Below, piece after piece: positions 10,892 through 21,165 of a stretch of DNA of 64,000 nt. Each line of letters opens with the position of its first letter. Position 1 is the first letter of the stretch. The position numbers were made by a program, and so were the translations under genes. Below the pieces are notes generated by a model that was given only the letters and a program-made list of their open reading frames with translations, did not search any database and was not told where the DNA came from. This DNA is from Gaeumannomyces sp. JS-464 (taxonomy: Eukaryota > Ascomycota > Sordariomycetes > Magnaporthales > Magnaporthaceae), in the NCBI GenBank assembly GCA_002197995.1, contig NGZR01000001.1, positions 6,200,001 through 6,264,000 on the forward strand, in the 5' to 3' direction.

Positions 10892-11479
10892 AGCGATTTT
10901 TATTATTATTGTTAAAAATGTAATAACGTGGTTTATTAGTAAGTGGACCATATTAGCAAATGGGCTACTTGTAAATGCATATAAAAAACGTCGGTGCATT
11001 TCGTTTAATTTACAGTAAATTTTTTTAAAAATTTAACCAGTTTTATTAACTATATTTTTTATATAAAATTTTTTTTTAAATTTTTATTATTACTTTTTTT
11101 AAGTTAATTTATTTATTAAGCAAACAAGTATAATATATTACATAATATTACGAAGTAAAAAAAAAAAAAGTAATTGTTATAGTTCCGTGCTAATAGCACG
11201 GGTAAAAAGCTTAAAAGTTACTTTTAAACCGTTTTTATGCATATATAACGAGGGACAGCTTCCGGGATTAAGCCGACTTTTTTCCTTTTTATTTCTTTTT
11301 ATTTTACAAAATAATATCACTTTAGCTTTTATTAGCCACCACTTATTAGCTTAGCTTATTACATTTTTGTAAAAAAAATTTCCCGAACGCGGGATTATAA
11401 CTATGCTTATCCTAATTTTACCATCGCCGGGAAACGCCGCAACCCCGGTTTTAATACTCCCCGACTAGCTAAACCTAAC
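10892..11479. other. AT-rich degraded spacer with a lone pogo-type end
   Basis: At about 10,925 another ACGTGGTTTATTAGTAAGTGG end appears in plus orientation with no visible partner. A small perfect hairpin (CCGTGCTAATAGCACGG, about 11,186-11,202) is also present. No gene is readable. Confidence 0.5.
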
Positions 11480-14400
11480 AGCCATTGCGGGCCTTTTACG
11501 GCCGAAGCCCGCTTTTTAAAAACAACGGTCCGGGCGGCTAAAAAACAGTATTAGGCCAGCGTGCAAAGGAAGTGGATTCCCCGGAAGCGCTGTACCGTGC
11601 TGTAAAGTGGCATAAACTTGCACCCGCTATACGGCTTCCCCCGTTAAATATCGACGGGGAGGTTAAAATAGCCCCAAAAGATAAAGCGGAAGCATTAAGC
11701 CGTAAGATCCTCCGTAGGTTTACGGCGGAGGACGACTTACAAAAGGACCCGTTGCTGTAAAGGGCTACCCAAAAGACCGCACAACTCCCGTGGAACCCCA
11801 CGTCCCCTAAAGGAATGCCGGAAGTGCATTATTGGCACGGCAAACACGGCCCCGGGCGTCGACTCCTTAACGGTTAAACTGCTTACAACGGCATGGCCGG
11901 CAATAGGGGAATACGTTAAGGCCCTTTTCGAAGCTTGCCTTAGGGCCGGGCACCACCCTGGCCCTTTCCGCATAGCGGAGGTGGTTATGTTAAAAAAGCC
12001 GAATAAAACGGATATATAAACCCAAAATCCTACCGCCCGATAGCTTTGCTCCCGTGCTTAGGGAAAGGGCTAAACGGCTGGTGGCTTCGCGGATGGCGTC
12101 CCTCGCATTACAATACGGGCTTATAGCTCCGCAACACGCCGGGGCTACCCCGAAAAAGGCCGCCATCGATTTAACGGCATGCGTGGCCCACGAGGTGGAA
12201 CGGGCCTTCCAAAAGCATAAAACGGCCGCCCTCGTTACCATGGATGTACAAGGGGCTTTCGACGCCGTACTCCGCCGGAAGCTCCTTCGGAGGCTCCTAA
12301 ACCAAGGCTGGGATTTAACGTTAATACGATAGGTATTATCTTTTGCAAAAAACAGGGTGGTTAAAGTGCGTTTGGAGGACGCCACGGCACCCCCTTTTTC
12401 CCCGGATGCGGGCTACCCCAAGGGTTACCGGCGTTACCGGTCCTATTTATGCTTTATATGGCCGAAATCCTACCCAAAGCAAAAGCGGTTAAGTACGAAT
12501 ACGCGGACGATATAAGCATTTGCGTAACGGGTAGCACTTCGGAAAAGTGCTTTCGTAAAGCAAGGGCAACGGTAACGGAAATCCTCCGTTAAGGAAGGGC
12601 TAATAAAGTGGCTTTCGACCCGGGGAAATGCGAGCTTATGCACTTTTTTAAGCGGAAAAATCCTACAACCCCGGCGGTTACGGCGGAAAGCCTTACCATA
12701 CAACAAGCTATAAAAGCTTTACGGGTAGTTAGGGGTCCTTTTCGACCAAAGGCTTAATTTTAAAGCCCACGTGGATAACAGGGCTGCAAAAGCCTAAAGC
12801 GTTGCCAACCACCTCCGGAGGCTTACGAATTCGATAAGGGGGATACCGGCACATTCGGTTTACAAAAGCCGTTATAACGGTTATAATCCCTACGGCTTTA
12901 TACGGGGCCGAGTATGGTATAAGGGTAAAACTAAACCACACCCGTATAAGCCGGTATAACAGCAAATTATCCGCTAAGGCCATTTAATCGAACGGGTTAA
13001 TAAAGCTTAACCGCGTTTTTAAGGCAGTGGCCCCAGCTTGGAAAACCACACCGATAAACGCATTACATTACGAATCCGGCATTCCAAGCGCCTAAGCTTT
13101 TGGAACAAGCCCGCCTCCGTTTTGCGGCCCGTATAAATACGGTCCGGAAAATCCCTTTGGCCGCAGCGGTAAGCCGGCTTTTAACGCCCGAGGCTTAGGG
13201 CAGCTTACCCGGCAAGCTTGCGACCTTTTTCAAAGACGGCCGGACTCCTTCCGGCTTGCACCCGCCCGGCCACCTCCCTTATAAATATACGGGGCTTACG
13301 GTGGCCATAAAAAAAGCCCGCAGCCGCAAAAGCTTTTATGGCGTGGCTTCGCACCCTTCCACTTACCGACGTTATAATATATAGCGACGGGTTTAAAGCA
13401 AAAACGGGGCAGTTGGATACGGCTGGGTAATATAAACCGGCCAACGTAAACTTTCCGGGCACGGCCGGTTAGCGCATCCGGCGGAAGTATTCGACGGCGA
13501 AGCGGAAGGGGCCCGAATGGGCCTCCGTAAAGCCGTTGGAGCTTCCGCAACTGCACTTTCCACTATGCCTCGACAACACCTCGGCGGCCAACGGCTGTTT
13601 AAGCACGGCCTTTGATAGTTCACAAGGGCTTTTAAAAAAATCCATTGCTTTATGGATAAACACCAGGTATACGTACGCTGGTCCCCGGGCCATATGGGAA
13701 TCCCCGGAAACGAAAAGGCAAACGCCGAAGCAAAGTTGGGATCGGCCCTGCCAATACCCTAACATTTTAAACCAACGGTGGCCGGAGTAAAGGCTTTAGC
13801 CCGGAAAACAGCCCGGGACGCCCGGAACGCATGGTTTAAAACAACCTTCCGGATCGGTATAAGGCTATAGGCCTCCCGCCGGTACCATAACACACGCCCG
13901 AAGCGTTGCAGCTGCACCGGAGGGTATTGCAACGGCTAATAGCCGCACGCACCGGCCACGGGGATTTCGACTGGTACTACCGAAAGTTCCAGCACGAAAA
14001 CGATAACCCGTGCCGCTGCGGAAAAAACAAATCCCTTTCCACCCTGTATTTTGCAGGCTGGCTAGGGCGGCAAAAAACAAATGGCCTATAGCGGACCCTC
14101 CCCCGGCCTTCGATAGGCCTGGATATTGAAAACGGCTTTTCCAAAAGCCATCTCTTTTTGCTTCGTTCGTTAAGGCCACCAACTATTACACTATCGCCGG
14201 ACGATAACAACAGGGCCCAAAAAGCCTATACTTAACCTTTTCCTTTGTACCATTAGGATTAACAATAGGCTCGTTAATCCCCCGCACTTTAGGCCGGGCC
14301 CAGGGGAGGTCCCGAAAACCCCCTCCCCCGCCCAAACCCGGCTTTACCCCTTTTCCGGCATACCCGCCGGCCAACAGCATCACTACCACCCGCAGCGCTT

Positions 14401-14622
14401 TACAACGCCCCGGCGTATTTTTACGCCCTATTGTCGATTGCCCGCTCGCTAACAAGGAGCGCCGAAATGCGGCCCGACCCCCGTGTGCCTTCGGGTTTAA
14501 TTTGTTAGCCGCCTTGATAGCAGCATATAGCCTAGTGTTAAGCTTAGGTAGCGCTAGCACGTCATATGCCCCTTGGGAGGCAGGGACTGGTAGATCCCGA
14601 TTTACTGACGTTAAATATACTT
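11480..14622 (+). mobile_element. LINE copy A (Tad1-like), 5'-truncated, RIP-mutated
   Basis: Retrotransposon lacking ORF1 and the endonuclease. It begins near the spacer before the reverse transcriptase. Readable parts of ORF2 are the fingers/palm region (12,054-12,332, with VTMDVQGAFDAVLRRKLL), the catalytic YADDI motif (about 12,490-12,505), an RNase H domain (about 13,370-13,620) and a C-terminal CRCG zinc-finger segment (about 14,010-14,060). Frameshifts and stops separate them. The 3' UTR ends in the family sequence CGTTAAATATAC followed by a TC microsatellite. Homology to the longer copies fixes the orientation. Inactive. Confidence 0.82.
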
Positions 14623-14623
14623 T

Positions 14624-14650
14624 CTCTCTCTCTCTCTCCTCTCTTTATGT
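14624..14650 (+). repeat. TC microsatellite at LINE A 3' end
   Basis: A run of TC dinucleotides directly follows the conserved LINE terminus, in place of a poly(A) tail. Confidence 0.7.
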
Positions 14651-14651
14651 A

Positions 14652-14992
14652 CGCCGGGCCCAGGGGTAATTCTAAGGACCCCCCGCTTAAACCCGGCCCT
14701 ACCCCTTCTCCAGCACTTTGCCGCCGACCGCATTACTACCACCGCAGCGCTTACAACGCCCGGCGTTTTTACGCCCTATTGCCGATTGCCTGCTCACCAA
14801 CAAGGAGCGCCGGAACGCGGCCCGACCTCCGTATGCCTTCGGGTTTAATTCTGTTAGCCGCCTTGATAGCAACATGTAGCCTAGTGTTAAGCTTAGGTAG
14901 CGCTAGCACGTCGTATGCCCCTCGGGAGGCAGGACTGGTAGCTCCCGACTTACCGACGTTAAATATACTCTCCTCCTCCTCCTCCTCCTCCA
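14652..14992 (+). mobile_element. LINE fragment B, 3' UTR only
   Basis: This repeats the last about 330 bp of the LINE family (from GCCGGGCCCAGGGG to CGTTAAATATAC), then ends in a CTC trinucleotide repeat. It lies directly after copy A in the same orientation but with a different terminal microsatellite, so it is a separate, heavily 5'-truncated insertion. Confidence 0.75.
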
Positions 14993-15435
14993 CTCCCCGG
15001 TTGGCCTAACCCTGCCCTGCAACCTTCTCAGCCGCCTAAATACCGTTAAAAGCTACCCGCCGCCCCTTGGTTTCTTCACAGCGCCCGCTATGGACCGCAC
15101 CGTCAATCCCGCTTGCGAAAATTCTTCAAGCGCAAGTTTTACCAAGCCACTACCACAGTGTTCCATGGGAACAAATTTTTGTCACTTTATTAAGGAAAAG
15201 GCTCGGCCTGTGCTCTCGAGCGCTTGGGATCTATCCCGTTCTCTTTTGACGTGTCCCGGTTGCAAGGCGTCTGGATACTTCCATGCAGGCCAAGAACACC
15301 GCCGCAATGATGCGGAATTGCCAAGGTCCTGAGAGAGATGAGAGAGTGAGAGAGAGGGGGGGGGGGGGGGGGGGGGGAATGAGCAAATCAACCGCTCCGC
15401 AGCCCTTCAAGGTCAAACCCGGCGTCCCTCGACAG
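14993..15435. other. Spacer with a poly-G tract
   Basis: Return to GC-rich host DNA. A GA-rich segment (about 15,330-15,356) leads into an uninterrupted run of about 21 G (15,357-15,377). No gene is recognised; the tract is close to the 3' end of the dehydrogenase on the minus strand. Confidence 0.55.
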
Positions 15436-16469
15436 CTACTCCAGAGTCACGACCAGCTTCTGAGCCGACATCTTGTCGTTCTTGCACTTGTCCAGCGCGT
15501 CCTGCAGCTTCTCGAGCCGTTTCCTACGGCCAGTGGGCTCGGCCTGGTCTGGTACGAGCCCTCGGCCAGAGCCTTGGGCAGGAACTCGTTGAACACGGCC
15601 GCGGCGACGTGGTTGTCCTTTGATGGTGCCGCCAAAGACGGCCTTGACGGTGACGCCCTCTGGCACAGGCGTGTCGCCGAGCGGCATGGCGGCTGCGACC
15701 CTCTTGCTGCCGGCCACACCGGCCGTCGTCAGGATCTCATAGATGGCGCTAGGGAGCTGCCGTAAATGGCCGCGACCCGCAAGCCTCTTGCCCTGGAGCG
15801 CCGCGGCGATATCCGCGGCGGTGGTGGGGCTGCCGTAGTCGAAGACCTGGCTGGCGCCGAGGGACTTGCAAAAGTCGAAGTTGCGCGGGGAAGCGGTCGT
15901 GAAGACCTCGTAGCCCGACGCGGCGGCCAGCTGGATCGCGTTGGAGCCGACGCTGCTCGAGCCGGCCCAGACGACGACGGTCTCACCGCAGGAGTTGGGC
16001 GCGATGCCGACCGCGGGAGGGCGAGCTCGAGTGCGCCGGGCTCGTACAACTGGCCCGCGGCGGCGGCGAGGCCGAGCGGCAGGACGGCGGCGTCCGCGAG
16101 GGCAGCGAGTCCGGGATCCGGGCGGCCAGGTTCGCGGCGACGGGGACGTACTCCTGGAAGGCACCCTCGCGGGAGACAAGGCCGGCGGCGAGGCGAGGAC
16201 GCGGTCGCCCTTTTGAAGCCGGCCGTTACGCCGGCGCCGACCTCCTCGACGGTGCCGGCGACGTCGAAGCCCGTGACGAGCGGGTACTGCAGCCAGGCGA
16301 AAAGGTTCTCGCCCAGGTCCTGGATCATCCAGTCGATGGGGTTGACGGCGACGGCGCTGACCCTGACCACGATCTCCTTGTCGCCCACCGTCGGGTACTC
16401 GACCGTGTCGACGCGCATGGGCCGGGCGCGCGGCTCCGGGATGATGGCGGCTCTGTTGACTGGGGCCAT
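15436..16469 (-). CDS. Medium-chain dehydrogenase/reductase, cipB-like; frameshifted
   Basis: NAD(P)H-dependent oxidoreductase of the MDR superfamily, close in pattern to fungal zinc-binding alcohol dehydrogenase domain proteins (cipB-like) and trans-enoyl reductases. The N-terminal GroES-like domain is clear: AVNPIDWMIQD then GFDVAGTVEEVGAGV (about residues 40-85 from the ATG at 16,469). The cofactor-binding glycine motif reads AGSSSVGSNAIQLA (about 15,930), followed by TTASPRNFDFCKSLGASQVFDY. The protein ends at 15,436 in KLVVTLE. Total length would be about 345 residues, normal for the family, but the frame changes at about 16,260, near 16,030 and again near 15,770-15,600, all by single bases. 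No introns explain these. Function of the family: hydride transfer to enoyl, quinone or carbonyl substrates; the substrate here is unknown. Confidence 0.75.
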
Positions 16470-17160
16470 TGTCGGCGCGGGCGGGGCCGTGGCTGTGGGG
16501 AATAAGGCGGAGGACGGGGAGAAGAGCTGGCGCAGGTTGGGGATTCGTAGTCTAAATAGTAGCAGCAGTCTGGGCTGCAGGGGCGATGTTGCGGCTTAGT
16601 CGATGAGGTAGACGCGGTGCTAGCATTCAGTCGAGCACCTCATGCGATGCGCTGGAGGAGTGGAATTTTGTAGTTGTAGGCAGCGGAAGTGAAGGGTGGG
16701 GAGGAATGGAGGCGGCGACGCTGGTGACGAAAGATGGCCGCGCCATGTTTTCTTCGTTGTCTAGAGTTCATGAGCAGCGTGCCCGGCACCCTGATGGCGA
16801 CCCCGCAGATGGAATGGACTGGCGCGGGGTTTGCAGTGACGCCGGCGTTAAGGGGTGGCAGAACGCATGTGCTAGGTATCTCTCGCCTGGCCAGCGGCAG
16901 TGAGGTTGGATATGGAGAGGAGAGGACAAAGATAATTCCGCAAAGTCCGCCCAGCTCCGGGCCCAAGGGAGCCACTCTCAGGGACAGGGGCCTGAGTGAC
17001 CTGCAGCGTGCATGCGGGCCGGAGTATCGCACCGGAGTTGGCGTGCGCGGTGGCCCCTTACATGTGGCCCCTGAACAGTTAGCTCACGAGGCGGCTCCTT
17101 CCTTATCGCTGCTAGGATCGATGGTCACAGTCTCGTCGTCCCACTGCTTATTAGGACGGA
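16470..17160. other. Intergenic region upstream of the dehydrogenase
   Basis: Divergent spacer between the dehydrogenase (-) and the FAD oxidase remnant (+). Several open frames overlap on both strands without family resemblance. Probably promoter sequence for both genes. Confidence 0.45.
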
Positions 17161-17990
17161 GTGGCGGATCATGGTTCCAATTCCACAACTTTTAGCGCGC
17201 AGCCCCTAATCATTGAGCTCGCGTCAAAGCTCGTCGCGAAGCCGAAATGCACACTAAGCCCACTAAAACCTCGGCCGCATTTCTCACTTGCCGTCGGAGC
17301 CGGCTCAGCTGCGGCGGCTGCCGGTCCGGACATAGCCAAGCTCTTTGGTCCGAGCCTTTCACCGGCTGCCCGCATCTACCTCACCTCCGAGACAAACTAC
17401 AGCCGCCAGGTCACCCGGCGCTGGACCAGGCATGCCGCCCCGTCCGTTGCGCGGCCATTAAGCCCGCCACCGTGGGCGATGTGCTGCAGAACATTTTGGG
17501 CCTGGCCATGCATATCCTCTCGAGTATACACAAGCAACCTGATAAGAAACGATTTGCTCCCCACAGGTTAAGATAGCCGCCTCGCACAAAATTCAGTTCC
17601 TTGCCACCGGCGGCGGCCATGGCGTTTTAGCGTAGATGCGTCCCTGAAGGGCGGCGTCCAGATTGATCTGGCAACTTCAATGTCGTGCGCTTCCATCCGG
17701 CCAGGGAGCTGCTTTCCGTCGGCGGTGCAGCCAAGTTTTCCCAGTCGTCGAGCCCCTGTATGGTCTCGGCTACCAGTTCCGTACGCACCTGAGCCTCCCT
17801 ATCCCCTGTCCATTCGCCACACGCAAATATCCCACCAAAGCTCTTATGCGCTTCCCACATAGCGCTGGGCACGGCCGCCTGCGTCGGCATCGTTGGCGCG
17901 ACCTTCGGCGGCGGCGTTAGCGCCAACCAGGGCCATTTGGGCCTTCTGATCAACCTCGAGGAGGTGCAGCTCGTGGCCGTGGCCGCCTTT
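17161..17990 (+). pseudogene. Berberine-bridge-type FAD oxidase, N-terminal half only
   Basis: Start of a secreted-type FAD-linked oxidoreductase (BBE/p-cresol methylhydroxylase-like FAD domain). Readable pieces: the N-terminal ARIYLTSETNYSRQVTRRW segment (about 17,375-17,430), AAIKPATVGDVLQNI in another frame (about 17,450-17,500), FLATGGGHG (about 17,600-17,625), SVGGAAKFSQ and EPLYGLGYQF (17,720-17,780), and VGIVGATFGGGVSANQGHLGLLINLEEV (about 17,885-17,965). Short GT-AG introns are plausible at 17,524-17,566 and from about 17,779 to 17,862. Several single-base frameshifts remain. Homology stops near 17,990, where the sequence becomes A/T-rich, so the substrate domain and C-terminal half are missing. 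A second, differently truncated paralog lies at 20,236-21,165. Confidence 0.72.
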
Positions 17991-18121
17991 GTCTTTGGGC
18001 GAGGATATTTTAAACTATCTCCTGCTTTAAAAAGAGTCCGTTTATTTATTCATAGCACACAAAGGGAGAACGTTCTAGCCTGTCGCGGCAAAACACACCC
18101 TCCCGACACGAGCACGCCAAA

Positions 18122-19784
18122 TCACAGCAGCAGCGCCGGCCTTTTGTTACGAATCTTTTCCCCGCGGACATACAGATACACCAACGCAGGGGTGAAGAGC
18201 GCCGCGCCGGCCGCCAGAACGGTGTGGCTGCCCCAACCCCAGCCCAGTACCCTGTACATGTCCCTGGCCGCGAGGGGCAGCAGCGTCCCGCCGACGCTGC
18301 GCACGACCGTGTTTGCCGCGACGGCGCTGGCCGCGTACACGGTGGAGCAGTCGATCAGGTAGGCGACGACGCCCGAGATGAAGAGCACGCCCGCGGCGCC
18401 GATTAGCGCCGTCCCAGCCACGGGCACCAGCGGGGGCGCGTGCGCCTGCGCGGACCACCCGTACCACAGGAACCCGGCCGCCATGACGGGGCCCGAGACC
18501 AGGGCGGACGCGAGGCGGTGCTCGGCGCGCAGCGCTCCCTCGGCCGCGCGGGCCCGGACGAAAGCGGTCAGAAGAGGTTGAAGGAGGCGAGCCCGAGGAG
18601 GTTGCCGAGACCGTAGCCGACAAAGGTGAGCCCGACAGCGCGGGGCGAGAAGCCGTACTCCACCTGGAAGAGCAGCGGCGACGACGTGAGCAGGAGGAAG
18701 CCGAGTCCGTTGACGTATGCCGAGATGAAGGCCAAGGTCGCGCTGGTGGGCGAGAGGAGGGTGAGGCGGGCCGGGCGGATCGCGGCGCGCGCCAGGGCCT
18801 GGGCGTTCGTCAGACCGGTGTCGAGCCCGGAGCGAAGGGCGGGGTTGCCGGTGCTTTTGCGCAGCCGGCGGGTCTTGGCGGCGAGGATGGCGGCGGGGTA
18901 CGTCTCGCGCATGAGAAGGATCTGTAGCACCGTCACAAGGAGGTACTGTGTGTCGAAGAGAACGACTTATTAGTCGTAATTAATACCGGGTCGTTTCCGA
19001 TTCAGTGCTATTCGTATGTGTGCGGTTTGAAATCATCAACATACCGCGGCGCCGATGACCCAAAAAATGTACCTCCAGCTCAGATTGTCGGTCAGGACCC
19101 CTCCGAGCAGCGGGCCGATGGACGGTCCCAGAATGGGCCCAAACATGTAGAGCGACAGCGCCATGCCGCGCCTCTCGACGGGGACCAGGTCCGAGATGGT
19201 GCCGCCGCCGATGGCCAAAGGGGTGGACCCCGCGGCGCCGGCGAGGAACCGGGCCATGACAAGGACCTCGATGCGCGGGCTGAGGGCGCAGCATACGGTG
19301 AAGGCGATGTAGACCAGACCGCTGCAGTGGTAGATGGGAAGCCGACCGTGAACCTCAGACAAGGGAGCGAGGGCGAGCGGGCCCAGCACCCAGCCGAGGA
19401 CGTAGATGGATACGATCAGGGACGAGAGGACCTGCGAGGTGGAGTTGAAGTCGTCCATGACATGCTGGATCGCGGGAGCGAACATTGTGGCTGCGAGCGG
19501 GCTGCGAGGAGGAAATGAAGCTGTCAGCATCGACCCTCTTCGACTCGACATCTCAATGTGGTGCGTCATGCTTACGCGAGGAACGCCAACAGAGAAACCA
19601 GGGCGACATGGGCCCAGGCTCGCGATCGAGGCCAGTTGGATGGGTTTGCCGGGTCGTCATCGCCATCCCAGAACACCACATGCTCGCCTTGGCTTGAGCC
19701 GTCGTCTGGGTGTCGCAGTGGGCTTGTAGGGTCTGCGGGCATTCTTGTTTCTGATGCCGGCACATCTGTTTCTGATGCTGACAT
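18122..19784 (-). CDS. MFS transporter, DHA1 drug:H+ antiporter type
   Basis: Plasma-membrane efflux pump of the 12-helix DHA1 family. Exon 1 (19,784-19,576) carries the cytosolic N-terminus with the family signature DDPANPSNWPRSRAWAH. Exon 2 has motif A (GPLALAPLSEVHGRLPIY) and motif C (GPILGPSIGPLLGG). Candidate introns: 19,502-19,575 and 18,946-19,044, the latter with clean GTATGT/CACAG borders joining IGAA to YLLVTVLQ in frame. The remaining helices run to 18,122. One single-base frameshift is evident at about 18,575 (after LGLASFN), and the first intron junction may need another. Apart from this the protein is full length (about 500 residues). Its place beside oxidases and acyltransferases would suit export of a cluster product, which is inference. 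Confidence 0.8.
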
Positions 19785-20235
19785 ATTTGCTTCTGATATC
19801 CGAGAAAATTACAACTAACAATAGATGACGAGCGGGCTAGTTAGGTTGCTCGAGGCTGGGCTGGACTGAAGGATGAGTTCTTAATATGAGATCAACAACG
19901 GCATGTGCATGATCAGATAGAACATGTATCTGGTGTGATTTATCCCCGAAGAGAAGGCTTGTTCACCCCAGACTGCTCCGGAGAATCTTGCCGGAGTCAG
20001 CTTAATTAGATAGGCTTGTTTCCGCAGCTGCAGCCCAGGGTGACATTTATTCAGTTAGGGTCTTGGCTCCTGTGAGTTGCAAACGAGGGGATCCAATTAA
20101 TAATCAGAAAGAAGAAATTTACAGGTGGGAGAAGGTGAGAAAAAAAAACACCCGAGCGAGGATAAACTTGCATGTGGGTGGAAATCTCACGGCTGGGGTA
20201 GGTCGTTTCTGAGGCAGGAGTTTTGGTGACCAGGT
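19785..20235. other. Intergenic, MFS promoter side
   Basis: Upstream of the MFS gene and downstream of the second FAD oxidase. No gene or repeat is recognised. Confidence 0.5.
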
Positions 20236-21165
20236 CTATGTTGGAGCGCTAGACCAGGATGTTGCCAAAGTAGACCGGATGGGCACGGTAGAGGCCGTCA
20301 TCTCGGCAAAGACCTGCTCCCACGTCTTGCTGTCCGTCTGCTTGGTCCCCACGGCGAAGGAGCTGATCGAGCCGCTGCCGCAGACGCCCTGCGACAGGAT
20401 GCTGAACAAGCCCGGCTGCGAGACGTACGAGGTCGTGCTCGCCGTCGGGCCCAGCGCCGCGATGCGGTCCAGGTGCGGCTTGGCCTCGGCCTCGGTGCCG
20501 TGGTAGACGACGCGGATGCCGGCGACCGGCTCGTCCGCGGTGCGGTTGTACCCAATCACGGGATGAGCGACATGGGCGCCGCGGCTTGTCGTCGTAGTAC
20601 TTGAGGAGCCCGAACACGGACGCGTTCTTGGACGGAGCGAAGCTGTATGTGTTGTACAGGACCTGGCCGTTGTTCGTGTGGTCGTAGATCTTGTAGGTCG
20701 CGGCGCCAAAGTTTGCGCCTGCGCCCCGGATGGCCCAGAACAGGTCCGCGTTCTCGGTCCATGAGGCCGTCACCAGCTCGCCCTTGCCCGTCACGATGCG
20801 CACCGACTCGAGCGAGTCGATCATGACCCGTGGATGCCCAGCTGCGTGCCCACGCCGCCGCCGATGGTGACGCCCACCACACCCAGACAGAGGGCGTTTC
20901 CGGTGGCTACAAAAGACCAAAAAAAGAGTCAGTTTGCTGTGTGGCCAATAGTGGCGGGAGAAAGAAGGGAATGGTTGCGACTTACGCACCTCCTTTCCGG
21001 CCGCGTACAGCTTCAGGAAGATGTGCTTATTCCGGACTCCGCCGCCTACGACCATGCGGTTGTTGACCGCGTCTACCGAGACCGAATTGAAGTGGGCCAG
21101 GTTGATGTTGAGGTCCAGCGGTCCCTCGCCATAGTGGATGTTGACGCCGGGGCCGTGGTTGGTGA
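20236..21165 (-). pseudogene. Berberine-bridge-type FAD oxidase, 5' end removed by LINE C
   Basis: Second BBE-like FAD oxidase. It begins at the LINE junction with LNINLAHFNSVSVDAVNNRMVVGGG and YAAGKE, passes a GT-AG intron (about 20,907-20,989) into TGNALCLGVVGVTIGGGVGTQLG, then MIDSLESVRIVTGKGELV, LFWAIRGAGANFGAATYKIY and HPVIGYNRTADEPVAG, and ends near AHPVYFGNILV at 20,249. The first about 100 residues, including the covalent-FAD His region, are absent because sequence to the right of 21,166 is retrotransposon. The final C-terminal FAD-contact segment is also missing. Single-base frameshifts occur near 20,825, 20,570 and 20,300. Not functional as read. Confidence 0.77.
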
